64,000 nucleotides of DNA from SURF-21 sp964529285 (GTDB lineage: Bacteria > Actinomycetota > Geothermincolia > Geothermincolales > RBG-13-55-18). This document shows, in pieces, positions 1 through 9,077 of the stretch (position 1 is its first letter; each line of letters begins with the position of its first letter). The stretch lies in the NCBI GenBank assembly GCA_964529285.1, contig CAZGWK010000015.1, positions 1 through 64,000 of the forward strand, in the 5' to 3' direction. The notes below the pieces were generated by a model, which did no database searches, was not told the origin of the DNA, and saw only the letters and a list, made by a program, of their open reading frames with translations. The translations under genes and the position numbers were made by a program.

Positions 1-1127
1 AGGGTGGCCAGGCCCATGTTCACGTCGAGGTCGTTCATGGCGCTCATCAGGGTGACCACGATGCGGGCTCCCGTGCAGCCTACCGGATGGCCCAGGGCTA
101 CACCGCTGCCGTAAATATTGGTGATGCCGGGATTCAGGCCGAGCTCGCGGATGCATACGAACGCCTGGGCGGCGAAGGCCTCGTTGAGCTCTATGACCTC
201 GATGTCGTCAAGCGTCAGTCCGGCCTTGTCGAGGGCCTTGGGCACGGCATAGATGGGCCCCACACCCATGATCTCCGGGTCCACTCCCACGTAGGAATAG
301 GAATGCACCTTCGCCAGCGGCTTCACCCCCATCTCCTCAGCCTTTTCACCTGACATGAGCACCACCGCCGCCGCGGCGTCGTTGATGCCGGAGGCGTTGC
401 CCGCGGTCACCGAGCCATCTTTCTTGAAGGCGGGGGCAAGAGCGGCCAGTTGCTCCAGAGTAGTGTCCAGGGGGTGCTCGTCCGTGTCCACCACCTGCAC
501 GCCCTTGCGCGTCTTCACCTCCACCGGGACTATCTCTTCCTTGAATTTCCCGGCCGCTATGGCAGCCAGCGCACGCCGGTGGCTCTCCAGGGCATAAACG
601 TCCTGCTCCTCCCTGGAGACGCCGAACCTCTCGGCGATGTTCTCGGCGGTCATACCCATGATGAGACCGTTATACGGGTCGTGCAGTACCTCCCAGAGGC
701 CGTCTATGAGCTCGCCCGTTCGCATGCGCTTTCCCCAGCGCATGTCGTTGCTGTAGTAGTGGATGGAGCTCATGTTCTCGGCGCCTCCGGCTATCACCAC
801 TTCAGAGTCGCCGAGGCGTATAGCCCTCACGCCGTCGATGATCGCCTGCATCCCGGAGCCGCATCCGCGGATAACGCCGGCCGCGGGCACGGTATAGGGC
901 AGCCCTGCGCGCAATGCCCCGAGCCTGGCCGCCAGGCAGTTCTCGTCCGTGCGCGGGACCACCTGGCCGAAGATGACCTCGTCCACCACATCGCCGGATA
1001 TATCGGCGCGCCGCATCGCCTCCTCTATTACTATGCGCACCAGTTCTCCCGTCTTTACGTCCTTGAGTCCGCCGCCGAACTTGCCGATGGCCGTACGGCA
1101 TCCGCTCACTATATATGCCTCGTTCAC
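1..1127 (-). CDS. Thiolase (acetyl-CoA acetyltransferase), 3' end cut by window
   Basis: Condenses or cleaves acyl-CoA/acetoacetyl-CoA in fatty-acid or ketone metabolism. The reading frame starts at a GTG at 1127 behind AGGAGGAAGAG and stays open to the window edge (375 codons). The nucleophile Cys is about residue 89 in RGCGSGMQAI. NEAFAAQAF and the catalytic His in GHPVG follow near the C-terminus. The last 15-20 residues, including the second catalytic Cys, lie outside the window. It is 45 nt downstream of the DUF6485 gene, so probably co-transcribed. Chain-length specificity cannot be read from the sequence. Confidence 0.93.
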   Translation of the reverse strand, partial: MNEAYIVSGCRTAIGKFGGGLKDVKTGELVRIVIEEAMRRADISGDVVDEVIFGQVVPRTDENCLAARLGALRAGLPYTVPAAGVIRGCGSGMQAIIDGVRAIRLGDSEVVIAGGAENMSSIHYYSNDMRWGKRMRTGELIDGLWEVLHDPYNGLIMGMTAENIAERFGVSREEQDVYALESHRRALAAIAAGKFKEEIVPVEVKTRKGVQVVDTDEHPLDTTLEQLAALAPAFKKDGSVTAGNASGINDAAAAVVLMSGEKAEEMGVKPLAKVHSYSYVGVDPEIMGVGPIYAVPKALDKAGLTLDDIEVIELNEAFAAQAFVCIRELGLNPGITNIYGSGVALGHPVGCTGARIVVTLMSAMNDLDVNMGLAT

Positions 1128-1172
1128 CTCTTCCTCCTTTTGTGCGATTCCTGCTCTATCGCTCTGATGCTT

Positions 1173-1370
1173 CTACTGGCATGCGATGAAGCGCCGGATG
1201 GAGCGGTCGAAGGTACGTTCCACATCGTCCGGGAACATACACGCCGGGAGCTCTCCCAGCCGCAGGTGATACTGGATACATTCGCAGCAGTACCCCTTGC
1301 GCGAACAGGGCTCGTAGGTGCAGTTGCACCTCTCCAGGTTGGCCTTGTAGTTCTTGCATTCCTCTGACAT
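1173..1370 (-). CDS. DUF6485-type small cysteine-rich protein
   Basis: A 65-residue protein of unknown function that looks like the DUF6485 family of anaerobic bacteria. It has seven Cys in its first half (LERCNCTYEPCSRKGYCCEC), suggesting a metal or Fe-S site, followed by the conserved ELPAC and a C-terminal DRSIRRF stretch. The frame is open further upstream, but the ATG at 1370 has GGAGGAGG seven bases before it and matches the family start, so I use it. It sits between the SAM hydrolase and thiolase genes. Metal binding is inference. Confidence 0.8.
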   Translation of the reverse strand: MSEECKNYKANLERCNCTYEPCSRKGYCCECIQYHLRLGELPACMFPDDVERTFDRSIRRFIACQ

Positions 1371-1482
1371 AGGTGCCTCCTCCAATGTAACTGACATCGC
1401 GTCGAAAAGCGCCTTTAATACATTAATAAGTGGAAGCCGCGTGCGCAAGGAAAAAATGAATTCTACGAACCCCGCCCCTTCT

Positions 1483-2289
1483 TCATGCGTAAACGATGAG
1501 GATATCGCCGGGAGCTGCACCGCTGCGCGCAGCCAGGCTGCCTCCGCTGACCCCGGCAGCCATCACCCCCGAGGAGTCCTCGAATAAGATCGGCGTGCCC
1601 GCCTCTACCTCGCCGAATGTAGATACCAGGACCGCCTCTAATTCCTGCTCGCCGGTATCGAGCAGTACCTTATCTCCTTCATTGTGACCAAGCGCCCTCA
1701 CCTGCTCCGGGTAGGCGTTGAGGCGCAGGGTGCCGAAACGGTCAATGTCCACGATCGTCGCGTACACCGCGCCTTCCCCCTCGCGGGCCCGTACCCAGGG
1801 TGCCGGGACCAGGTCGCCTGCGTCCACGCGCGGGCCCATCTCCTCAGCGCCCACCCCCAGGGTGAGGTGAGCGCAAACGGGAGCGAAGATGTCGCGGGCA
1901 TGAAAGGTCGCGTGTACCGGGGTGCGGAAGAAGTCCTGGTTCTCGAGACTGAAGCTCTCGCTGATGCCTCCCAGCCGCGTTGCCGCGGGCATGAGCAAAC
2001 CGTTGTCCGGACCTACCAGAACATCTCCGCGTTCCACCACCAGGGCCACGGCCAGGCGCCGGGTCCCCACGCCCGGATCGACCACTGCCATGTGCACCGC
2101 CACCGGCATATGGGGCAGCGCCGCGGCGAGCACGAAGGCGCCCTTTCTTATGTCGAAGGGGGCTATCTCGTGGCTTATATCCAAGACGGCAGCAGAGGGG
2201 TTGATGGAGAGGATCACTCCTTTTACGACCGCCACCCACTCCTCGCGACAACCGAAATCGCTGGCGAAGGTGATAAGACCCTCAACCAT
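1483..2289 (-). CDS. SAM hydroxide adenosyltransferase (SAM hydrolase, DUF62 / chlorinase-fluorinase fold)
   Basis: 268 residues. The family splits S-adenosylmethionine with hydroxide, giving adenosine and methionine. Typical motifs are visible: ITFASDFG at the N-terminus, DPGVGT near residue 72 and GPDNGLL near residue 92, followed by the smaller C-terminal domain. The ATG overlaps the stop of the upstream yjbQ-like gene by 8 nt, pointing to translational coupling. The family is common in archaea and thermophilic bacteria. A halogenase role is unlikely in this context but is not excluded by sequence alone. Confidence 0.88.
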   Translation of the reverse strand: MVEGLITFASDFGCREEWVAVVKGVILSINPSAAVLDISHEIAPFDIRKGAFVLAAALPHMPVAVHMAVVDPGVGTRRLAVALVVERGDVLVGPDNGLLMPAATRLGGISESFSLENQDFFRTPVHATFHARDIFAPVCAHLTLGVGAEEMGPRVDAGDLVPAPWVRAREGEGAVYATIVDIDRFGTLRLNAYPEQVRALGHNEGDKVLLDTGEQELEAVLVSTFGEVEAGTPILFEDSSGVMAAGVSGGSLAARSGAAPGDILIVYA

Positions 2290-2701
2290 CGGGGATCACC
2301 TTGATCCAGACCTGACGGCGGCGGGGCCCGTCGAACTCGCACAGGAAGACGCCCTGCCAGGTCCCCAGGGCGATATCTCCTCCTCTCACTATGAGGGTGA
2401 GCGAGAAGCCCGTCAGCCCGGCCTTGATGTGGGAATCGGCGTTGCCCTCGCGGTGGCGGTACTTCCCCTGCGGCACCAGCTTGGCCATTTGCTCGAGTAT
2501 ATCCTCCGCCACCGCCGGGTCGGCGCTCTCGTTGACGGTGATTCCCGCGGTCGTATGGGGTACGTACACGATGCAGATGCCATCGCATACAGCCGATTGC
2601 CTTACGGCCTCCCTCACCTTACCGGTTATATCCACCATCTGCGACCGGGAGGATGTCGAAACCTCCAGGGTCGCATCCTCGATCTTCGGTTTTTCATCCA
2701 T
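2282..2701 (-). CDS. YjbQ/UPF0047 family protein
   Basis: 139 residues, full length for the UPF0047 family, members of which show weak thiamine-phosphate-synthase activity; the physiological role is unsettled. Diagnostic motifs: PHTTAGITVNES (about residue 48), HREGNADSHIK (about 83) and LGTWQGVFLCEFDGPR near the end, which together hold the conserved His/Glu/Asp residues of the putative active site. It overlaps the SAM hydrolase start and follows the ThDP-enzyme gene by 129 nt. The ATG is preceded by GGGAG at 10 nt spacing. Confidence 0.9.
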   Translation of the reverse strand: MDEKPKIEDATLEVSTSSRSQMVDITGKVREAVRQSAVCDGICIVYVPHTTAGITVNESADPAVAEDILEQMAKLVPQGKYRHREGNADSHIKAGLTGFSLTLIVRGGDIALGTWQGVFLCEFDGPRRRQVWIKVIPDG

Positions 2702-2830
2702 TAGGCAATCGCTCCCTTGCTCTATCCTCGATCACAGCGCGGAACCGTCACGAATCGGGCAATTCCCGCATCGCTATAATACTCTCTTAAACTATCCGTC
2801 CTGCGCAAAGCGAAGATCGAAGATGCGACC

Positions 2831-4513
2831 CTATGCCATGCCCATGCGCAAAGTAGCCTCCAGGTTGAGCGGAGGCAGGTCGTCCGGGTCGATGATGATG
2901 TCCACCACCGCCGGACCGGGGGCCGCAAGCGCCTCGCGCAGCACCGCAACGATATCCTCCACGTTTTCCAGCCTGAATCCCGCCGCACCGAACGTCCGTG
3001 CCAGCGCCGCGAAGTCGGGGTTGCCGTGGCAGGTGCCGAGTATCCTGCCCCCGCATTGAACCCTCTGCCTGAGGTTCAGTACCCTGTACATATTGTCGTT
3101 GATCACCAGTACGCGCACCTTGATCCCCTCACGGCACGCGGTCTCCAGGTCCTGCAGCGTCATCATGAAATCCCCGTCTCCGAGGATGGCCACCACTTCC
3201 TTGTCCGGGTGCATGAGCTTGGCGGACAGCGCGGCGGGGAAACCGAAGCCCATGGCGCCGAAATTGACCGCCGACAGGTAAGTAAGCGGTTTCAGGCAGG
3301 GCAGGAAAGCCATGGGGTAGAGGACATGGGTCCCTCCCCCCACGGTTACGATATGTTCTTGCGGCAGGAGCAGCGACAGCTCGTGGACCACGCGGCCCGG
3401 CGACAGCGGGACCTTGTCCGAAGCCGCGGCCGCCTGCACCTGGTTCCTCCACTCCTGCCGCCTGGGCTCGATCAGGCCCCACCATGCTTCCCGCAAAGGT
3501 GGCCGGTAATCCTTTATCGCGCCCAGGGCCTCCGCCAGGTAGTCCCTGACGTCCGCCTCCACCATATGCTGGGCCCTGAAGCGGCTGGTCACCATGGCTT
3601 CCAGGTCGATATTCACCAGGATCACCTCGCCTTTCACCGGCAGGGTGTATTCGTAGGTGGTCATATCCGAGAGGGTGCAGCCCAGCCCCAGTACGAGATC
3701 GGCTTCGCTGAGCGCGGTGTCCGCGACGGTATTACCCCCGCCGAACCCGACCCTTCCCAGGCAGAGGCGGTGGTCCTCCGGCATGGTACCGCGGCCGTTG
3801 CCGGTGGTTATGACCGGCGCCTGCACGGCCTCCGCAAAACGGACCAGCAGGTCCGAGCAGTGCGCGTATGCCACCCCTCCCCCCGCGAGAAGCAGCGGCC
3901 TTTCGGCGTCCTTGAGCCTGCCCAGGGTCCGCCATACGTCCTCTACGTGGAGGGGAGGACGGTATTCCGCCGCGAGCCTGAACGCCGGGACCTCACCCTC
4001 CAGCTCATCGCCCCACACATCCTCGGGGACTTCGATGAGAACCGGGCCTCGCGCTCCCGATACCGCCAGCGTATAGGCCCTGGAAAGCACGGCGGCGACC
4101 TGTCCGGCGTCTTCGATGCGGAACACCCCCTTGCAGAGTGGCGCGAATATATTGCGGTGATCGGCCTCCAGCATACCGTCCGATCCCTTCAGCTTTCTCT
4201 TCACCGCGCCGCTCAGGACGATCATGGGGCTGCAATCCTTGTAGGCGTTGCCCACCGCTATAAGGGAATTAAGGGTCCCGGGCCCGGAGTGGGTCAGGAC
4301 TACCCCCGGGATGCCGCTAAGGCGCCCTTCGGCGTCGGCCATGCTCGCCGCCACCTGCTCGTGCCTGCAGGATATGTATCTTATCTCGTCCTGGTAATCG
4401 TAAAGGGCATCGATAAAGGAGATGTTGGAGGTCCCGATAACCCCGTAGATCCTCTTCGTCCCCATTGCCCTCAGGCCCTCTATCAGAACTTGCGCGCAGT
4501 TCATGAGAATCAC
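2831..4513 (-). CDS. Thiamine-diphosphate enzyme, acetolactate synthase-like
   Basis: About 560 residues with the three-domain ThDP fold (PYR, central, PP). The catalytic Glu is residue 52 in SCRHEQ, and the ThDP/Mg motif runs from GDGDFMM to INDN about 28 residues later. It resembles acetolactate synthase large subunits and related 2-oxoacid decarboxylases, but no regulatory subunit gene is nearby, so the substrate is open. Start: GTG at 4513 overlaps the upstream stop as GTGA; ATG at 4504 with GGAG 8 nt before it is an equally good choice. It is coupled to a 2-hydroxyacid dehydrogenase gene, so both may act on one 2-oxo/2-hydroxy acid pathway. Confidence 0.88.
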   Translation of the reverse strand: MILMNCAQVLIEGLRAMGTKRIYGVIGTSNISFIDALYDYQDEIRYISCRHEQVAASMADAEGRLSGIPGVVLTHSGPGTLNSLIAVGNAYKDCSPMIVLSGAVKRKLKGSDGMLEADHRNIFAPLCKGVFRIEDAGQVAAVLSRAYTLAVSGARGPVLIEVPEDVWGDELEGEVPAFRLAAEYRPPLHVEDVWRTLGRLKDAERPLLLAGGGVAYAHCSDLLVRFAEAVQAPVITTGNGRGTMPEDHRLCLGRVGFGGGNTVADTALSEADLVLGLGCTLSDMTTYEYTLPVKGEVILVNIDLEAMVTSRFRAQHMVEADVRDYLAEALGAIKDYRPPLREAWWGLIEPRRQEWRNQVQAAAASDKVPLSPGRVVHELSLLLPQEHIVTVGGGTHVLYPMAFLPCLKPLTYLSAVNFGAMGFGFPAALSAKLMHPDKEVVAILGDGDFMMTLQDLETACREGIKVRVLVINDNMYRVLNLRQRVQCGGRILGTCHGNPDFAALARTFGAAGFRLENVEDIVAVLREALAAPGPAVVDIIIDPDDLPPLNLEATLRMGMA

Positions 4514-5493
4514 TCCACTCCGTTGACCACGTATAGGGGTTTTTCGCCGGAGAGAACGCGCGTGACGTTGTCCACGGTTACGGTGAGCATCCTCACCCTG
4601 CTCTCGTTGGTCCCCCCCGCTATGTGCGGCGAAAGGAAGACCCTTTCCGACGCCAGCAGGGGGTTATCGGGGTCGACCGGCTCCTGTGTGAAGACGTCTA
4701 TTCCGGCGCCCGCCAGGCGGCCCTCTTGCAGGGCCTCCGCCAGGGCTTCCTCGTCTATCACCTCGCCCCTCGCCAGGTTGAGCAGGTAGGCCTCCGGTCT
4801 CATCAACGCCAGCTTATCGCGGTCGATGAGCCGGCTGGTCTCGGGGGTGAGCGGGAGGTGCAGGGTGACCACGTCAGAGACGCGCAGGAGGTCCTCCAGC
4901 CCCATACGCTCCGCTCCCAGCTCCTCCTCAATCTCGCCGCTGAGGGGAGCGACATCGTAGTAGACGATGCGGCAGCCGAAGGGCCTGGCCCGCGCGGCCA
5001 CCTCTCTCCCGATATGCCCCATACCCACGATCCCCAGCGTCTTGCCGTTGACCTCGTGCAGGCCGAGAGTAAAGATCTCCTGCTGCGCCCACTCTCCCCG
5101 CGCCGTCTTAGCGTGGAAGTAAAGCGCCTTCTTGAGCAGGCAGAGCATGAACATGATGGTCTGTTCCGCAACGCCGATGGCGTTTGCCGCTCCCACGTTG
5201 GCCACGGGTATTCCCGCGGCCCGGGTGGCCTCCAGGTCGATGTGCTGATAACCGATGCTGGGCTGCTGGATGAGCAGGCAGCCCCGCGCCGCCTCGGCCG
5301 CCTCGGCATCGATAGGCAGGCGGAAAGTGAAGTCGCCGATGATCACGTCGGCCCCCCTGACTGCCTCGACCAACCCGGGTCCGGGGTCTCCACCATAGAC
5401 CTCGATGGTCACATCCTCGCGGTCGCTGGCTCCCGCCAGCATCCCCCTGGCCACTTCCTCCGGCAGCGGTGCAATGACTATTATCCTGGGCAT
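4510..5493 (-). CDS. D-2-hydroxyacid dehydrogenase (PGDH-like, NAD type)
   Basis: 327 residues. It should oxidise or reduce a D-2-hydroxyacid with NAD. The Rossmann motif GMGHIG is at 157-162 with Asp180 at the end of the next strand, favouring NAD over NADP. The catalytic triad is visible as Arg242 (LARGEV), Glu271 (TQEP) and His290 (SPHIAG). There is no ACT domain, so it is not a classical regulated SerA. I chose the ATG at 5493 because GGGAGGT lies 5-6 nt upstream; an in-frame ATG at 5514 lacks a site. It is the first gene of the left-end minus-strand series and overlaps the ThDP gene. Confidence 0.9.
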   Translation of the reverse strand: MPRIIVIAPLPEEVARGMLAGASDREDVTIEVYGGDPGPGLVEAVRGADVIIGDFTFRLPIDAEAAEAARGCLLIQQPSIGYQHIDLEATRAAGIPVANVGAANAIGVAEQTIMFMLCLLKKALYFHAKTARGEWAQQEIFTLGLHEVNGKTLGIVGMGHIGREVAARARPFGCRIVYYDVAPLSGEIEEELGAERMGLEDLLRVSDVVTLHLPLTPETSRLIDRDKLALMRPEAYLLNLARGEVIDEEALAEALQEGRLAGAGIDVFTQEPVDPDNPLLASERVFLSPHIAGGTNESRVRMLTVTVDNVTRVLSGEKPLYVVNGVE

Positions 5494-5538
5494 ATCGACC
5501 TCCCAAGTTTCCATGCAAACGGACAGGACACGTCAACC

Positions 5539-5568
5539 ATATTATTATCCGTTTTTCTGGACACGCAA
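5539..5568 (-). promoter_or_regulatory. Candidate promoter for the 2-hydroxyacid dehydrogenase series
   Basis: On the minus strand TTGCGT (5563-5568) and TAATAT (5539-5544) are separated by 18 nt and lie about 45 nt before the chosen ATG. The -35 match is moderate, so this is tentative. Confidence 0.3.
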
Positions 5569-5615
5569 ACTATCCTCCGGTTTCTATGCCGAAACGTATC
5601 CGAGCCGGGTTAAAA

Positions 5616-5691
5616 CCTGGCACAGCTACGCCGAAGAAGGCGCCGTCGCCTACTCGATTCAAACTGTCGGACATGCTGCTTGTGACGCTGT
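5616..5691 (-). repeat. Dispersed repeat family 1, copy d (degenerate)
   Basis: The reverse complement matches family 1. It shares the left part (CATG.CCGACAG..TGAATCG) with the copies at 24894 and 25044, and the right part (GGCGCC...TTCGGCG...GTGCCAG) with the copy at 47781. It lies between two divergently transcribed genes and ends where the acyl-CoA dehydrogenase promoter begins. Confidence 0.65.
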
Positions 5692-5699
5692 GATATAAT
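5691..5699 (+). promoter_or_regulatory. Extended -10 promoter of the acyl-CoA dehydrogenase gene
   Basis: TGATATAAT is a perfect extended -10 (TGnTATAAT). No good -35 is seen, as expected for this promoter type. The predicted start of transcription near 5706 leaves a leader of about 68 nt before the ATG. Confidence 0.5.
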
Positions 5700-5773
5700 C
5701 ACCCCGCATCAGCGGCGTGCTGCATACCAGAGCAAGCAGGACAAGCCCCGTCAAGCGAAGCAGGGAGGGAGAA

Positions 5774-6916
5774 ATGAGCTACGACATCTTCCAGCCGGTA
5801 CACGAGGACTTCCGCAAGACCGTAAGACAGTTCGTCGAGAACGAGCTGTTCCCCCATGTCGAGGAATGGGAGGAGGCGGAGGAGTTTCCCCGTGAGGTTT
5901 ATACGACCCTGGGCGAACTGGGCTTCCTGGGCATGTCCTATCCCGAGGAATACGGCGGCGACGACGACCGCCTGGCCGAGGCGGTCTTCCACGAGGAGAT
6001 AACCCGCTGCGGCTCCGCCGGCGTCGCTTCGGGGATCGGCGCTCACATCGGCATCGCCATGCCCCAGATCAACCGTTTCGGCACCCCGGAACAGAAGGAG
6101 AAGTACCTGGTGCCCGGGATCAAGGGGGAGACCATCGGCGCCCTGGGGGTCACCGAACCGGAAGCGGGTTCGGACGTGGCGGGCATCAAGACCTATGCGG
6201 TCAGGGACGGTTCGGACTGGATCATCAACGGCTCCAAGACCTTCATCACCAACGGGGTACGCTGCGACTGGGTCGTCGCGCTGGTAAAGACCGACCGGGA
6301 AAAAGGGTACTCGGGCATCTCGCAGTTCATCATCGACCGCGGTACACCCGGCTTCGAGACCTCCAGAAAACTGAAGAAGCTGGGCTGGAAGGCATCGGAC
6401 ACGGGAGAGCTCGCCTTCTCTGACGCGCGGGTGCCAGCCGACGCCCTCCTGGGCGCTGAGGGCAGCGGCTTCTTCCAGACCATGGCCAACTTCGTATGGG
6501 AGAGGTTGATCATGGCCCTGGGGGCCGTCGAGGGCGCGAAGCTCCTCTTCGAGTTGGCCCTGCAGTACGCCAAGGAACGCCACGCCTTCGGCCGGCCCAT
6601 CGGAAAATTCCAGGCCATCTCGCACATGCTCGCGGACATGATCACCGAGATCGAGCTGGGCCGTTCCTTCACTTACGACGTACTCAAGATGTACATCGAG
6701 GGCAAGGAGCCGATGAAGGAAGTCGCCATGGCCAAGCTGTATACACAGTCCATGGCCTGCCGCGTCGCCGACCGCGCCCTGCAGATATACGGCGGCTACG
6801 GCTACATGGAGGAATATCCCATAGCCCGTGCCTGGCGGGACATGCGCCTTGGACCCATAGGCGGCGGCACGGACGAGATCATGAAGGAGATCATCGCCCG
6901 CTCATATGGACTCTAG
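5774..6916 (+). CDS. Acyl-CoA dehydrogenase
   Basis: 380 residues, FAD-dependent oxidation of acyl-CoA to enoyl-CoA. Normal family length, with the FAD/substrate loop TEPEAGSD at about 127-134 and the C-terminal CoA-contact region QIYGGYGYMEEYPIAR. The C-terminal position that holds the catalytic Glu in short- and medium-chain enzymes is Gly here (GPIGGGTDEI). This is the pattern of long-chain and isovaleryl types, which use a Glu in helix G; Glu253 in ALGAVEGAK is a candidate. The ATG at 5774 follows AGGGAGGGAG; earlier in-frame codons lack a site. No electron-transfer flavoprotein gene is adjacent. Confidence 0.93.
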   Translation: MSYDIFQPVHEDFRKTVRQFVENELFPHVEEWEEAEEFPREVYTTLGELGFLGMSYPEEYGGDDDRLAEAVFHEEITRCGSAGVASGIGAHIGIAMPQINRFGTPEQKEKYLVPGIKGETIGALGVTEPEAGSDVAGIKTYAVRDGSDWIINGSKTFITNGVRCDWVVALVKTDREKGYSGISQFIIDRGTPGFETSRKLKKLGWKASDTGELAFSDARVPADALLGAEGSGFFQTMANFVWERLIMALGAVEGAKLLFELALQYAKERHAFGRPIGKFQAISHMLADMITEIELGRSFTYDVLKMYIEGKEPMKEVAMAKLYTQSMACRVADRALQIYGGYGYMEEYPIARAWRDMRLGPIGGGTDEIMKEIIARSYGL

Positions 6917-6948
6917 TGCTTTTCCGGCCCGGAGCCTTGTACGCACGC

Positions 6949-8118
6949 TCATATATCCAACACGGTCAGTTCCAGCGGTGTGGCGTTGAGCATCTCGCCG
7001 CCGTGGGGCGTGACTCTTACCGTGCATTCCAGGCGCATGCCGCCCACGTCCGGCACGTTCATCACCAGTGCGGCCACCTCCACCACGTTTTCCTCGAGCA
7101 CCACGTCACGGAACTCGTCGTTGTTGAGGATGGCGGGGTACCACTCGTGGCCGATAAGGCCTATGCCGTGTCCGAACGCCGGCAGCGTGTACTCAGCGTA
7201 TCCCAGGCGCGAGACCTCGTCATAAACCGTTTGCCATACCTCCCCCACGGTCGCTCCGACCTTGAGCGAACTTATTATCAATTCCGCCGTTCTAAGGTAA
7301 GCGTCCGCGAGCTTCTTCTGCTCGCCGCTGGGTTTCCCCAGGATATAGTTGTGGGAAAGGTCCGCGTAGTAGCGGTTATAGGTGGGGTGCAGATCCACCA
7401 GCAGGTTCTCGTTGGGCTGCAGTATCTTGTCCGTCGGCGGCGTACACCCGCCAACGGGATAACAGGTACGGTAACCGCAGGCGATCTCCGATGAGCCCGT
7501 TACCGGCCAGTGGAATTCGCTGCCCAGCTCGCGCATGGCAAGCTCGCCGATGCCGGCAATCTCCTGCTCGGTCATGCCCACACACAGCGACTCCATCACC
7601 CTGACCTGCGCCGCGTCCGCTATGGCAGCGGCCTGGCACAGCAGCTTTATCTCCTCCGGGTCCTTGACGTAGGTCACCCTGTCCATGATATCGAGCGCGT
7701 TTACGAATCTTGCCTCCGGCAGTCTCTCCTTCAGGAATTCGTGCTCGGTAGCGAAGAGATAACCGGCTATCACGCGCGGGGAATGCCCCAGCTCAACTCC
7801 GATAGTGGCCTTCTCCCATCCGTGTTCCTCTATCTGGCGCGCGGTGATGTCCCATAGCTCGAAGCCCGGTATGGGGCCGCACCCCACCACGTTATCCAAC
7901 CAGGAGTCGTCCTTCACGCGCTCGGAATCCATGAGCAGCGTGTTCAAGCCCACGTATCCGTCTCTGGATACCATGGCCACGCTCCTCCAGGGGATGAAGG
8001 CGCCGCCGATATAGGTAACGCTCTTCCCGCGCGTCGCGAGGAGCAGGTCGATGCCCCGGGCCTCCATCTCGCCGGTTATCTTATCTATTCTCTTGCCGTA
8101 GTCGATGTTAACGTCCAC
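6949..8118 (-). CDS. M24 metallopeptidase, Xaa-Pro aminopeptidase-like
   Basis: 389 residues: an N-terminal creatinase-like domain (about 1-150) and a C-terminal pita-bread M24 domain. The five metal ligands appear intact: Asp in LLVDLHP, Asp in YYADLSHN, His in FGHGIGLIGHE, Glu in VVEVAAL and Glu in RLECTV. The likely role is release of N-terminal residues before proline, in the cytoplasm, but the family also includes creatinase- and DMSP-lyase-like members, so specificity is open. The GTG at 8118 has GGAGGT at 5 nt spacing and is preferred over the longer frame to 8166. It is convergent with the acyl-CoA dehydrogenase gene. Confidence 0.88.
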   Translation of the reverse strand: MDVNIDYGKRIDKITGEMEARGIDLLLATRGKSVTYIGGAFIPWRSVAMVSRDGYVGLNTLLMDSERVKDDSWLDNVVGCGPIPGFELWDITARQIEEHGWEKATIGVELGHSPRVIAGYLFATEHEFLKERLPEARFVNALDIMDRVTYVKDPEEIKLLCQAAAIADAAQVRVMESLCVGMTEQEIAGIGELAMRELGSEFHWPVTGSSEIACGYRTCYPVGGCTPPTDKILQPNENLLVDLHPTYNRYYADLSHNYILGKPSGEQKKLADAYLRTAELIISSLKVGATVGEVWQTVYDEVSRLGYAEYTLPAFGHGIGLIGHEWYPAILNNDEFRDVVLEENVVEVAALVMNVPDVGGMRLECTVRVTPHGGEMLNATPLELTVLDI

Positions 8119-8339
8119 GATGCACCTCCATGCACATACGGTATCGGGCCATGCTCCAGGACGCACGCGTGCCGGCGTGCCTCACAACTTATTAGAGCCT
8201 ATCACGGCATGCGAAGAAGCGGTGAACGTTTGCGTAACAGTTGAACGTTTAGCGGGCGCGAGCCCGCCGCCCTTACTGGGCATGGGAAGTCTCATAACAT
8301 TCCCGGTAACGCCTTCCCTTCCCCCGTGATGACCACGAT

Positions 8340-9077
8340 CTATACGACCGCGGCCTTGCGTTCGCGTAATATCAGCGCGGCCGTGCAGGTCACGAAGAGG
8401 ACTACGCTCACCGTTTGAAAGAATATAGTTGCGTTTGGATCGGCGTGGAAACGGAAGAACTCCACCAGGAAGCGGATGAGACCGTAGGATGCGAGAGAGA
8501 GTAGAAACAGGTCCCAGTCGCGTTGCAGCCGTTTCCTGGCCCACATGAGGAACGCGAAAGCGAGCAGGTCCAACGCCAGCTCGTAGAGTTGGGTCGGATG
8601 CACCGGCGTTGAAGAACCCGGAAAGGTAACCGCCCAGGGTAACCCGGAGGGCTTGCCTCCGCAGCACCCGTTGAGAAAGCATCCTACCCGTGCGACAGCC
8701 AGGGAGAGCGGCAGGGCCAGGCCTACCGCATCGGAGACTGCGCCCAGTGGGAGCTTCATGAAACGAATCAGCAGGAGGCAGGAGGGGACCGCGAAAGCCA
8801 GGCCGCCGTAGAAAACGAGCCCGCTCATGTTGATGTCGAATATCTGGCCCCAGTTCCCGGAGAAGGTGTCCAGGTTGCCCAGCACGTAGAATATGCGTGC
8901 CCCGATGACCCCGCTGATCGCGGCTACGGCAGCGATGAGATATATGGCGGAGCCGTCCAGCCCGCGCCTGTTCATCTCGCTGCGCGCCACGAAGACTGCT
9001 GCCATGAAGGCCAGGAAAAGCATGACCCCGTAGGAATATACGGGAAAGCTCCCTATAGAGAAGAGCACCTGGCGCAT
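8340..9077 (-). CDS. lgt: Prolipoprotein diacylglyceryl transferase
   Basis: 245 residues, integral membrane enzyme that moves diacylglycerol from phosphatidylglycerol to the lipobox Cys of prelipoproteins. About seven membrane segments are visible. Family signatures are GARIFYVL, the Lgt signature ARVGCFLNGCCGG and HPTQLYE. It stands alone: the flanking M24 gene is 220 nt away and the gene to the right is divergent. Downstream (8252-8267) a GC-rich hairpin GCGGGC/GCCCGC without a T-run may help 3' end formation. Confidence 0.95.
   Translation of the reverse strand: MRQVLFSIGSFPVYSYGVMLFLAFMAAVFVARSEMNRRGLDGSAIYLIAAVAAISGVIGARIFYVLGNLDTFSGNWGQIFDINMSGLVFYGGLAFAVPSCLLLIRFMKLPLGAVSDAVGLALPLSLAVARVGCFLNGCCGGKPSGLPWAVTFPGSSTPVHPTQLYELALDLLAFAFLMWARKRLQRDWDLFLLSLASYGLIRFLVEFFRFHADPNATIFFQTVSVVLFVTCTAALILRERKAAVV

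Noticed and set aside
3026..4789. 587-codon plus-strand frame opposite the ThDP and dehydrogenase genes
   Set aside because: Antisense to two genes with intact catalytic motifs.
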